Source: Lichtheimia corymbifera B2541 (taxonomy: Eukaryota; Mucoromycota; Mucoromycetes; Mucorales; Lichtheimiaceae). Taken from it: 64,000 nt of DNA. The stretch is from the NCBI GenBank assembly GCA_000697475.1, contig JNEU01000896.1, positions 1 to 64,000 on the forward strand. The letters are read 5' to 3'. Positions 1-9,008 of this stretch are shown here, piece by piece. A model generated the notes under the pieces. The model worked only from the letters and a program-made list of their open reading frames with translations. It was not told where the DNA came from and searched no databases. The number at the start of each line of letters is the position of its first letter. The stretch's first letter is position 1. Made by a program: the position numbers and the translations under genes.

Positions 1-465
1 ATTATAAAGAGTGCTGTACCTCTTGTAGTTTGCATCGCATCGCGTACAATGAATTGGTAGATGGCATAGAAGACATCTACTAAACTACCTCAAGCGTTGA
101 CTGCATATTACCTTGTTCTCTACACCTACATGAAATTAAAATGCACCATATGCAAATAAAAGGAAAGCATGCTTGAATAAATAAACCATGGCGGTGAATA
201 TAAAAGGCATGGTCTCTAAGAAATATCAGTCATCTGCTAACAATGATCATGCAACTGTGAATAAAGAATGTCGGCCCTTGAATATCAAGTCGCCAACCGC
301 GAACATTTTGTCATCCACCGTGAGAAAAAGATCATCGCCCATTAAATCAACCACCTCACCCACGAACCATCATGTGACCCCACTCGAACAAACAATGCTT
401 GAGCATGAAAAAAGAATCCTTAGCCATGAACAATAAATCGTCGACCTTTAACTTTTTATCATTAG
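1..465. other. Sequence upstream of the retroelement, no recognised gene
   Basis: An open frame at 188-436 (82 codons) has no recognisable domain and different composition from gag. The stretch could be decayed element 5' sequence or flanking DNA. No copy of the 3' LTR ends is present here. Confidence 0.4.
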
Positions 466-1131
466 GGTGACTTTCATCTCGGAAATCCTGTAACATGGCA
501 AGAGTTTGAAGAGAAGTTTGTTGAACGATACGCTAGCAAGTCAATTAAGCGTGATTGGTGGCGTCAATTGGAAGCAAGAAAGCAAGGAGAGAATGAAAGT
601 GTGTCTGAGCTGGTAGAGGCACAGCAAGCTTTATTTCAACGATTGGCGCTAAAGGATGAAAGGAGGAAGATTGACTTGTTATGCAAGGCGCTGAAGGATA
701 ATATTGGGTTTGAAGTTGAGCGGGAGGAACCTGATACTTATTCGGAAGCAGTGGATGCTGCCAAGAAGGAAGAGTCGTTGCGCATTAAGTACAAGAAGGC
801 AGTCGATGTTGGTGGTGTTACAACAGATGGTGTCAGCAGCGACAAGAGCTCAGTGGTGTTGTCTACAAGATCCGATCGAGCAAGTGAAGTTGGCAGTGTC
901 AGTAGCTTCGATAAGGCGCTGAACGATATGAATGAGAAGTTCAATCGTTTAGAAATCAATTTGATGGAGCGATTGAATCGACAAGGCAGCAACAACATGC
1001 GTGGTGGTGGTCCTGGTGGATACGGATATGGTGGTTATTCGTTGACTTGCTTCAATTGTGGCCAACCTGGTCATAAGGCGTTTCAGTGCAATGAACGACG
1101 TGATTCGGGAAAAGAGATGGGGCAGCAGTAG
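466..1131 (+). CDS. gag: Gag capsid/nucleocapsid remnant of the retrotransposon
   Basis: The frame is open from just after the stop at 463-465 and has no ATG at its left end, so it is a partial coding region. The visible protein starts with a W-x2-F-x3-F-x3-Y capsid pattern (about 496-531) typical of retrotransposon Gag. A charged helical stretch follows, then a Gly/Tyr-rich patch and one CCHC zinc knuckle (C-x2-C-x4-H-x4-C, about 1051-1090), which binds element RNA during particle assembly. The zero-frame stop TAG is at 1129-1131, inside the predicted frameshift pseudoknot. The N-terminal capsid part is missing or decayed. Confidence 0.8.
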   Translation, partial: GDFHLGNPVTWQEFEEKFVERYASKSIKRDWWRQLEARKQGENESVSELVEAQQALFQRLALKDERRKIDLLCKALKDNIGFEVEREEPDTYSEAVDAAKKEESLRIKYKKAVDVGGVTTDGVSSDKSSVVLSTRSDRASEVGSVSSFDKALNDMNEKFNRLEINLMERLNRQGSNNMRGGGPGGYGYGGYSLTCFNCGQPGHKAFQCNERRDSGKEMGQQ

Positions 1132-1175
1132 ATGGGAAGTCTGCTGTCCCTGGTCCATATACAAAAACCTTCCCA
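1107..1175 (+). promoter_or_regulatory. -1 programmed ribosomal frameshift signal (slippery heptamer + H-type pseudoknot)
   Basis: The heptamer GGGAAAA (1107-1113) sits in the gag frame as G GGA AAA, the X XXY YYZ arrangement needed for a -1 slip. Six bases later a stem can form: GGG-CAGCAG (1120-1128) with CTGCTG-T-CCC (1141-1150), one bulged base. The loop contains TGGGAAG (1133-1139), which is perfectly complementary to CTTCCCA (1169-1175) and gives a second 7-bp stem. The shift required to pass from the gag frame to the pol frame is exactly -1, and the pol frame is open from 1104. Pairing was checked base by base by eye. Confidence 0.85.
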
Positions 1176-3815
1176 GAGTCACCACCTCAAGAAGTTCATT
1201 TGATTCAAGGCGTACAAGTTTGGCAGAATGGGAGAGTACGGCCAAGGTCATCAGCATCAGGCGGATCAACAGCACCGTTGAAAAAGAGGAGCAAGCGTAA
1301 AGTGGTGGACGATGAGGCTAATGCTATTACGTTACCGATTGCTTCAAATGCAGCTGAACCTATGAATGTTGATGTACCGACACAAGGTGTGAAGAAAAGA
1401 AGCAGACAGCCAGCAAGGAGATTGGAGGTGAAGATTGACAAGAAGAGCATTTGGGATGCTTTGGGTGAAACGCAGGTGAACATGTCCTTTAAGGAATGGC
1501 TATCAATCGACAAGCAAGCAGCCAAAGATTTGTGTGACGGAATACGCTTTATTCATGGACGCAAACCACGCAAGTCTACCACTACACAACTACCTGTATC
1601 TACCCAAGTCAATACTGTCAATCTTGTGGGATCGGATGCTGAGGAGAGTGACGAGGAGCTGAAGGATGAAGAAGAAGGATGGGATGAGTTGGATGATGGT
1701 GATGGTGAAGAGAGCAGTTCAGAGTCATACCTTTTCGATTCCGAGTTCGAAGATGAAGATGAAGATGGATACCACTCTGATACGTCAATTACGCAATATC
1801 CTTACAATCCGGAGTCGATGGGTGCTGCAAGACCATTTGCTGTGAAGGTGGAGATCAACGGTGAACCAGTGGAAGCTATAGCAGATACAGGTGCCTCAGT
1901 GTCTGTTATCAGTAAACCACTTGCAAGACGCTTGAACCTACCCATCAACAAGGATCTTATGTCCATACAACAGCTGGATGAGCGAGACACGAAGCCCAAC
2001 GGTGTGTGTGTGAATGTACCGGTTCATATTGGTGGCAAGTTGCGACGTGAACATTGCACGGTATTGGACCGACAATCAGACTTGTTGCTACTTGGGTTGC
2101 CATGGATGCGAGCGTATGGAATCAAAATTGACCCAACAACGTTGACCTTGTTGATACCATCGCAAGAAAGCAAGAGCGACATTGTGGTGCAAGGATATGC
2201 TCATTGTAAGCCTACAAGTGAAGAAGGTGCAAGTATGTCAGCCAAAACGCCACAAGTATTTATGCTGCAAATGGTGAAGCAAGAAGTGAACCATGACAAG
2301 CATGAGGTGCCGAAGACGATGGTGGCAGCAACATTGGGAAGCGAGATGAGGGTGGACTGGTATGAGGGAGCTGATTCGGAAGGAGGAATGAGTCAAGAGG
2401 GGGAGGGTGAAGAAAAAACAGAGAAAAAGGAAAAAGAGGTGACGAAAGAGGTGAGGGGCTTGTTGGAGAAATATCGTGATTGCTTTGTGGAACATGCTGG
2501 CCTGGGGCGCGTCAATATTGTATCACACGAGATCAAGACCATCACCGACACCCCTATCAAAAGCAAGCCATATCGACTCTCTTGGACTGAAGAAGCTCAA
2601 CTGCGCAAGGAATTGGATAAATTGCTGGAGCTGGGTTTGATCAGACCATCTCAAGGAGAATGGACGTCGCCGGTGTTATTTGTTGCGAAGAAGGATGGAT
2701 CGTTGAGGTTATGCGTTGACTACAGGCGGCTGAATAAGATAACAGTGAAGGACCATTTTCCATTGCCGTTTATCGATGAGTTGGTGGATGCTATGGGTGG
2801 CGCGAGATATTTTTCAACTCTTGATGCAGCTTCAGGATATTGGCAGGTACCAATGCATGAAGATTCTATACGCAAGACTGGCTTTGTTACAAAGTATGGC
2901 GTGTTTGACTGGTGTGTCCTACCATTTGGCTTGACTACAGCACCAGCAACGTTTCAACGGCTTATGACTAGAATACTACAACCATTATTGGGTACGTGTG
3001 TGCATGTATTTATTGACGACATCATTGTGTACTCTCGTACTATGGAGGAGCATGTGGCCCATTTGGAACAAGTATTTCATATATGCAAGGAAGCCAATCT
3101 CAGGATCAAGTTGTCCAAGTGCACGTTTGCAAGCAGTAGCGTTGAATATCTGGGTCATCAAATTACAAGTGACGGGTTGATGCCAACAGATCGTAACGTG
3201 AAAAAGGTGTTGGATATGGCTACTCCCAAAAACAAGTCGGATGTCAGGTCTCTTCTCGGCATGGTTGGCTATTACAGACGTTTCATACCGGACTTTGCTG
3301 ATAAGGCCTATGCTATCCAAAAGTTAACGAAGGGCAAGATTGACTTCAATTGGGGAGAGGAACAAGAAGCAGCGTTTATGGTGTTGAAGGAGATATTGGT
3401 GAAACCACCCATTTTGGCTTATCCAGATCCTACCAAGGTGCAAATTTTGACTACAGACGCATCGGGCAAGGGCATTGGGGCTATATTATCGCAATCTGTG
3501 GATGGATCTAGCGAAGGCGAACAAGTCATTGCATATGCATCTCGTGCCTTGCGTGATGTAGAGACTCGTTATTCTACTACGCATGTGGAGGCTCTCGCTA
3601 TCGTGGCAGGAATGTATCATTTCAGGCATTATCTTCGAGGGCGGAAGTTCGTGCTGTATACCGATCATTCAGCATTGACTTATATATTGAACAACCCAAC
3701 ACCAAGTCCTAAGGTTTCGAGGTGGTCTGCTGCGACGATGGAATACGACTTTATTATCAAGCACAGAAAGGGAGAGGACAACCCAGCGGATGCATTATCA
3801 CGATTGGTGGGGTGA
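1110..3815 (+). CDS. pol: Pol polyprotein part 1: aspartic protease, reverse transcriptase, RNase H
   Basis: This frame is entered by the -1 frameshift and needs no AUG of its own. After a charged, acidic linker comes a retropepsin-like protease with the DTGA catalytic motif (about 1885). Reverse transcriptase follows (about 2560-3250), with the catalytic FIDD box near 3009 in place of the common YIDD/YVDD. RNase H occupies roughly 3440-3805, with the TTDAS start and a later TDH motif. It ends at TGA 3813-3815 directly after the conserved RNase H end, so integrase is not in the same frame. Products would convert element RNA to DNA inside virus-like particles. Confidence 0.88.
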   Translation, partial: KRDGAAVDGKSAVPGPYTKTFPESPPQEVHLIQGVQVWQNGRVRPRSSASGGSTAPLKKRSKRKVVDDEANAITLPIASNAAEPMNVDVPTQGVKKRSRQPARRLEVKIDKKSIWDALGETQVNMSFKEWLSIDKQAAKDLCDGIRFIHGRKPRKSTTTQLPVSTQVNTVNLVGSDAEESDEELKDEEEGWDELDDGDGEESSSESYLFDSEFEDEDEDGYHSDTSITQYPYNPESMGAARPFAVKVEINGEPVEAIADTGASVSVISKPLARRLNLPINKDLMSIQQLDERDTKPNGVCVNVPVHIGGKLRREHCTVLDRQSDLLLLGLPWMRAYGIKIDPTTLTLLIPSQESKSDIVVQGYAHCKPTSEEGASMSAKTPQVFMLQMVKQEVNHDKHEVPKTMVAATLGSEMRVDWYEGADSEGGMSQEGEGEEKTEKKEKEVTKEVRGLLEKYRDCFVEHAGLGRVNIVSHEIKTITDTPIKSKPYRLSWTEEAQLRKELDKLLELGLIRPSQGEWTSPVLFVAKKDGSLRLCVDYRRLNKITVKDHFPLPFIDELVDAMGGARYFSTLDAASGYWQVPMHEDSIRKTGFVTKYGVFDWCVLPFGLTTAPATFQRLMTRILQPLLGTCVHVFIDDIIVYSRTMEEHVAHLEQVFHICKEANLRIKLSKCTFASSSVEYLGHQITSDGLMPTDRNVKKVLDMATPKNKSDVRSLLGMVGYYRRFIPDFADKAYAIQKLTKGKIDFNWGEEQEAAFMVLKEILVKPPILAYPDPTKVQILTTDASGKGIGAILSQSVDGSSEGEQVIAYASRALRDVETRYSTTHVEALAIVAGMYHFRHYLRGRKFVLYTDHSALTYILNNPTPSPKVSRWSAATMEYDFIIKHRKGEDNPADALSRLVG

Positions 3816-4141
3816 AAGGATGGGAAAGGAGGGGTACACATATATATATATATATCAAAAAAAAAAAAAAGGAAGTGAAAAGAAAAAAAAAATATGAAAA
3901 GAGACAAAAGAACAAAAACAGAAAAGATATAGAACAAGAAAAAGCAGTGCAAAACAAAAAGAAAAACATGTCAAAAGAAGAAAAGTACAAAAAAAAGAGC
4001 ATTACATATATTATTGGACATCTTATCTTATCTTATCTCATTTATACATACACACATACAACGACACTATCAATCAGAACAGCAATTACGACTCTCGATT
4101 TACGATTACACGCATCTCTCAATAAACGACTTTACAACAAC
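3816..4141 (+). other. AT-rich spacer between RNase H and integrase
   Basis: It holds a (TA)n run at 3841-3855, long A-rich stretches to about 4000, then a pyrimidine-rich and ACA-rich segment that resembles a fungal 5' leader and ends at AACAACATGG. The integrase frame happens to be open through it, but the translation is lysine-rich low complexity, so I treat it as non-coding. I see no convincing GT..AG pair that would join RNase H to integrase. Confidence 0.5.
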
Positions 4142-5470
4142 ATGGATTACGCACATTATTTGGCGCTATATTACTTTATCACGGAAGGAACATATCCCCG
4201 AGACATGCATGATCACAAACTTAAACGGCGACTCCGGAACAAAGCGAACCGATATCTACCCTACCGAGGCAAGCTCTATATAAGAAACAAGGATGACAGC
4301 TTTGGTCAAGAAGTTTTACACTCAGGGAATGTCATGGATGCTATCAGGAGAGTACATCGTGAGGGACATATGGGCATCAACAATACCTGGAGGCGGATGA
4401 GGTTGCAATACGAAGGTTACCAGCTATATGATCGAGTAAGGGAATATGTGGAAGCCTGTGAACAATGCCAGTTACGTGCAAAGAGAAGGAATGTAAGACA
4501 CGAGGAAGCGCATCCGATACCAACGCCAACAAGACCGTTTTATATGATTGGATGTGATGCTGTGGGGCCTATCAATCCTCCCAGTAAGAATAGAAATCGG
4601 TATCTCTTGGTTGCTGTGGACTATTTGACGAGGTGGCCTGTGGTGGCAGCGGTACCCAATATTAGCGAGCAGACGACGGCGGCATTTCTCTTTAATTGTG
4701 TGGTCAAGGATTTTGGCGTGCCCTCTTATATACTGACTGATCGCGGAGCAAACTTCAAGTCCGATTATGTGCACACCTTTTTGAAATGGATGGGATGCAA
4801 GCCTTTGACGACGACAGCTTTCCGACCTCAAGTAAATGGTTTATGTGAACGCATGAATCAAACCATAGTTGAAGTGTTATCCAAGATATGCCAAGATCAA
4901 GATATGCTGAACCGGTGGGATGAGTGTCTGTCCTCTGCAATACTTGCTATCCGTAGCACACCCAATGACGCTACTGGATATAGTCCAGCAATGTTATTGT
5001 ATGGCTATGACATTCGAACACCAGCTACATGGCCGGAACCAAGGAAGGATTTCATTGAAGGGCAGCTTGCGGATGAGATTGTGAGTCGGATAAAGGTGAT
5101 CGATAACATCATGCAGCAGCATCGTGAGGTATCAAGACAGCGCACACACAAGAAGCAGCAAGCACGCAAGGAACGTTATGATAGCAAGGTCGTAAGGCAA
5201 AGATTTGAAGTTGGCGATCAAGTGTTGATGCTGGATAAGTACAAGCCGCACAAGTTATCCAATCGATGGATCGGACCCATGATCGTGATACGCGTTAATG
5301 CACATGGAACTTACATATTGCAAGGACCTGGTGGTAAAAGGCTGGATGGTGCGGTGAATGGAGATATGCTGAAACCGTGGAAATCTCGTGACAAGCTCAT
5401 ACCAGATGTTACCGCTAAACGTGCTGAAGAACAATTGCGAGCTTTTATTGAACGTACAAGGCCTGATTAA
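4142..5470 (+). CDS. Retrotransposon integrase in its own ORF
   Basis: About 442 residues if translation starts at the ATG at 4142, which has a good context (AACAACATGG). The N-terminal zinc domain shows the H-x3-H (about 4355) and C-x2-C pattern. The catalytic core has the first Asp in a GCDAVGP context (about 4555), the second in LTDRGANF (about 4738), and the Glu in an NGLCERMNQ context (about 4850), giving the D,D,E triad. The C-terminal part includes a KLSNRWIGP segment like the GPY/F module. It inserts element DNA into the chromosome. In most Ty3/gypsy elements this domain continues the Pol frame; here it lies -1 relative to RT-RNase H, behind a stop and a 326-nt spacer. Confidence 0.85.
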   Translation: MDYAHYLALYYFITEGTYPRDMHDHKLKRRLRNKANRYLPYRGKLYIRNKDDSFGQEVLHSGNVMDAIRRVHREGHMGINNTWRRMRLQYEGYQLYDRVREYVEACEQCQLRAKRRNVRHEEAHPIPTPTRPFYMIGCDAVGPINPPSKNRNRYLLVAVDYLTRWPVVAAVPNISEQTTAAFLFNCVVKDFGVPSYILTDRGANFKSDYVHTFLKWMGCKPLTTTAFRPQVNGLCERMNQTIVEVLSKICQDQDMLNRWDECLSSAILAIRSTPNDATGYSPAMLLYGYDIRTPATWPEPRKDFIEGQLADEIVSRIKVIDNIMQQHREVSRQRTHKKQQARKERYDSKVVRQRFEVGDQVLMLDKYKPHKLSNRWIGPMIVIRVNAHGTYILQGPGGKRLDGAVNGDMLKPWKSRDKLIPDVTAKRAEEQLRAFIERTRPD

Positions 5471-5488
5471 TGACAACTATTCGGTTGA

Positions 5489-5499
5489 GAGGGGGAGCA
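5489..5499 (+). other. Polypurine tract next to the 3' LTR
   Basis: A purine run with five consecutive G lies immediately before the LTR. This is where plus-strand DNA synthesis is primed in LTR elements. Its position, directly against the TG of the LTR, supports the LTR boundary. Confidence 0.75.
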
Positions 5500-5790
5500 T
5501 GAGACGTGCGTGGTGGGGTGGTCAACCTCAAAGTTGCCATTCTCGGCCAGCTGAATTTGTTTTCTGAAACTTCTTTATTGTTATCCACTCGACTCGATCT
5601 GAGGATCATTATTTGTTTCTAGCGTATGATTATTTTGAATAAATCCTTGTCTTTTGTCTTTGTATTCGATTGTGATTGATTGTGAAAGCAGTTGCGATTG
5701 CTTTATTGATTGGAATTGGAAGACTCCTTGTGATTACCGTTTTTGGATTATTCGACACCCTCGCTACGAAGCATACTGCCCTACGTCTCA
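5500..5790 (+). repeat. 3' LTR (291 bp)
   Basis: The LTR begins TGAGACGT and ends ACGTCTCA, an 8-bp perfect terminal inverted repeat with the canonical TG..CA ends. It follows the polypurine tract. An AATAAA at 5638-5643 is a plausible polyadenylation signal. The flanking pentamer after it is TATTT; without the 5' end a target site duplication cannot be checked. Confidence 0.85.
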
Positions 5791-7072
5791 TATTTTTTTC
5801 TGCGCGCGCGCATATATATGACACTCACTTTCCTAATCGGGAATTCACTATGTGTTTAGACTCTATATGCAGCGGGAACTACGCAGAATACGATGAAAGT
5901 TATTGGAATGCATTTAGGAGGATGTGGAAACAGGAATTTGAATTCAAATTGTTTCAAATTGCCATCATTAGCTCAGATTTTGGTTGTAGCAAAGTCCGAC
6001 ATGCAGGTTAAAGTAGGCCATTATCATGTCTTAAGGTCTTACACTTTTATTATCTTAAGGGATAGATCAAGACAAGGGCTCAAAATGTATGCCTTGGAGC
6101 ACCTATCTACCTATAGCACACAAATTGAAATGTGAAGCTTTCTCTATTTGTTCTTTGACATCCCCAGAAACCCACACTTTCAGATTGAATGTGCCTGCAT
6201 GAATCATAACCTGAGATACGTAAGCAGCTGGTCCTCGACACACCTTCTTTTTCGGTTTAACTCAACCTTTTTATTACTTTTTTACAGCAGCAACACGTCT
6301 ATTTAAAGCTATCGCGCATGAGGGGAATGGGCATGAAGAAATAGTAAATGCAGTGCATTGGGCGCATGGCATGGACAATGACAGCTCTTGAGTACTCGGC
6401 AGCACCCGCCAGCAGCAGTAGACACGCTGAAAGAAAAAGACAAAATGAGCGACTTACGGCCGATGCAGCATGAGAGGGACAATGGCAAGCACATACGGCA
6501 TTCGGATAGTAGTAATTGACCTTTCAGGCAGTAAGTATATACAAGCAAGGGCTTCCGCACGCTGTTCCTTGAAGATGAAGACCTAGTATAGGTGCATCGT
6601 GATGACAATGTATGTAAGCTATCATGGTGGACATGTATTTACAGTATGGAGCCCTAATCCAAACATAGCAGAGGCTGTTCCTAGTGATGAAGATGCTTGC
6701 GCAAGAATTGACATTCAGGAGTGACAAACCAAGTTGTGTTATCCACCATCTGTTATTGTAGCTTCGTTATTTGTAGAAAGTGGTTATATATATAAATTAT
6801 ACTGTCGCATTTATAAGCAGAGTGATTGATTAGGTTGGTAGAGAGTAAGCAGTAGTAAGCAGGGTTAAAAACAAATGAAAGGAGAAATGGCGATTGAGAG
6901 GATGGAAATGGATACAACGTGAATGAGGATGTGTGTGTGCAAGTTATCTACAAAGGTGAGGAGAGATGCTTATATGTTGTGTGATTGATATAACGGTAAG
7001 GAATGAGGAATGGTGCACTCTTTGTGCAAATGATATGATGAAAAAGGGGGTGATTGTGATGGTGGTGGCGTT
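5791..7072. other. Intergenic region
   Basis: It contains only short open frames without recognisable motifs, an alternating GC/AT run near 5802-5819, and the probable 3' UTR of the gene at 7073-8373. I see no structural RNA or second element copy. Confidence 0.4.
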
Positions 7073-8373
7073 TTACATGTGATGAATGCCGCTCATGGAT
7101 GAATGACGAGCGTGATTATTACGGGATGCCATTACTTGATGAGATGCACCGGCCGAGGCACGACGCATATGACCACCACGATGGAAACCTTTGACTGTGA
7201 CATCGTCTTGGATTGGCAGTACAACAGTCGTAGTAGGGGTGGTTGGGTGTGCGTCACGAAGAGGCGACTTGCGAGCGGGTGGGGTGATCATAAAGTCTAC
7301 AAGAGCTATTTTAATCCACTGCAGTAGTACAAATAAGCACATTTGTTTTCTTACCTTGATGTCCATGCACCTGCATTACCAGGGGGAAAATAAGGATGAT
7401 GCATGTTGAGTAACAGGTCTTTTTTTTTCAAAAGATTTAATTCATCTACTTACCGACAACATACGAGGTTTACCATGGTACTTGCGGCTCATGGGCGGCT
7501 TTAGCCATTCATTTTTGGATGATGTTGGAAGACTGATAGCTCCACCTTTGTTGGAATTCTAAATTTACAGCAAATGAGTCATGATTGCATTATTCGCATA
7601 AAAGATCTAATATATACCTTTCGCCATACAACACGGACGATGATGGCAATGACGATCAAGCCAAGGAGAATCACACGCCAATCCATAGGGCAAAACGGCA
7701 AGGCTGCTGGATGATATTGGTGCTGAGCAAGTTGCTGGGAATCATCCTCGTCGTACATTTCATTGCTGTTGGCTTGAGCAGCCCATTGAATATGGTGATC
7801 AAAGTCAGCTTCGTATTTGTTTTTGAAGAAAGGCATGCCAGTTTCAGGATCAATCTCGAGCTTTTGGTCAAGCGTATCCTCATCATCTTCAAAGACATAC
7901 ACCTCATCCCCAATCTCGTCGCCGTCTTCTTCTCCGCCATGTACCACAGGCTCATTGGATGTTGCCATTGTGCTGTCGACAATCATGTGCATGCCAGGGT
8001 CATTGTGATCAACATCAATGTCGTCTTGTTGATTGTTCTCATCAATATCAATGGTATCTTGCGTAGCTGTCGCTACAGGTACAAAACGACCATATTCATC
8101 CAACGTGTATGTCGTATCTTCAATAATATCCTGGTGCTCATCACCATCTTCATGCTGAAGCTCATCATTGACCTCGATATCATCAATGAGTGGGTCATCG
8201 TCGTTGTCGTTTTGCTGATTGTTCATGCCAAACACATCCTCGCTTAATAATGCTGCGGCTTCCGAGTCGAGCGAGGTAAGTGATTGTTCATTGGCATGGT
8301 CTCCATGTTGTGGAATTACAGCTGCTTGACTGAGAGTAATTGCGAATATGGATAGCAAGAATTGGTATTTCAT
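7073..8373 (-). CDS. Secretory-pathway single-pass membrane protein with an acidic lumenal domain
   Basis: I do not recognise the family. Three exons (7618-8373, 7454-7558, 7073-7318) give 368 residues in frame. The start is the ATG at 8373 because it opens a clean signal peptide (residues 1-19, ending near SQAA). About 200 residues very rich in Asp/Glu follow, then one membrane segment (about residues 231-249) followed by Arg/Lys. This predicts a type I protein with acidic lumen or exterior and a basic, Ser/Pro/His-rich cytosolic tail of about 115 residues. Acidic lumenal domains can bind Ca2+ or basic cargo; that is only a guess here. A putative 16-nt exon inside the second intron would break the frame and was left out. 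Confidence 0.65.
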
Positions 8374-9008
8374 AACAAATGCAGGGGTGAAAAAAGAAAA
8401 GAGAAAAAGAGTAAAGCGAGGGAAAAATAAGGCTCCAAGGTTTATGTGTGTGAAAAAACTGCACAGCGACGTATATACGTGTAACGTGCAACAAAAGGCT
8501 GTGTTGACCTGTGCTACCCAAGCCCCTCTTTCTTTACCAACCACAATTGCGCTATTCCGCGGGAAGCAAAGGGAACCATATGCTACAATGGCGGCGGCGT
8601 CAGCAATGAGATCATGGAGCACATCATTATCATTTTCGAGGCACGTACATATTTAAGTATCCGCATGAGAGGTGGGCTCATACCACCTTTTCTGTGTCGC
8701 GTGGTTGCATAAATTCACGTTTGCACTTGGCTTTATTTGGGATTACCCACACCAAAAACATGTATCAAAGAACGGCAATGTAAACAAACGACTTTTTTTA
8801 ATTCATCTCTACTTGCTATGAACGTGTATTCTCGAACAAAGAGAGTGCATTGGAATCTAAAATGAAGAATGTAAGGAGACCGGCAATACGGACGATTGAC
8901 ATGTTGATCATTCTTGACTCAGGGGACAAAGAACGGGTAAGAGGGAAAAGGGGATAACTTGTGTGGTGACTGACAATGCCATGGTGAATGAACTGCTCTT
9001 TGTGTAGC
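8374..9008. other. Intergenic region between two minus-strand genes
   Basis: Upstream region of the membrane-protein gene and 3' region of thioredoxin reductase. Only short antisense frames, no recognised feature. Confidence 0.4.

Larger units (their letters stand above)
466..5790 (+). mobile_element. Ty3/gypsy LTR retrotransposon, 5'-truncated
   Basis: Order of parts is gag (zinc knuckle), aspartic protease, reverse transcriptase, RNase H, integrase, polypurine tract, 3' LTR. RT-RNase H before integrase is the Ty3/gypsy order. The 3' LTR is intact, but I find no matching 5' LTR or primer binding site in bases 1-465, and the gag frame is closed upstream by a stop at 463-465. The copy therefore appears truncated or eroded at its 5' end. 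The pol and integrase frames are open and free of internal stops, so the insertion or its source was recent. Integrase ends with a GPY/F-like module and I see no chromodomain. Confidence 0.9.

Noticed and set aside
188..436. 82-codon open frame upstream of gag
   Set aside because: Different frame from gag, no capsid pattern, ends before gag opens; probably chance or decayed sequence.
3767..3773. AAAGGGA as a second frameshift site joining RNase H to integrase
   Set aside because: YYY would be GGG, an inefficient slip, and a shift here would remove the conserved RNase H C-terminus.
3722..4141. N-terminal extension of the integrase frame through the A-rich spacer
   Set aside because: Overlaps the RNase H coding end in another frame, and then encodes only Lys-rich low complexity; the ATG at 4142 is better placed.
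7367..7382. 16-nt candidate exon within the second intron of the acidic membrane-protein gene
   Set aside because: Has AG and GTAAG borders, but its length breaks the frame; joining exons 2 and 3 directly keeps it.
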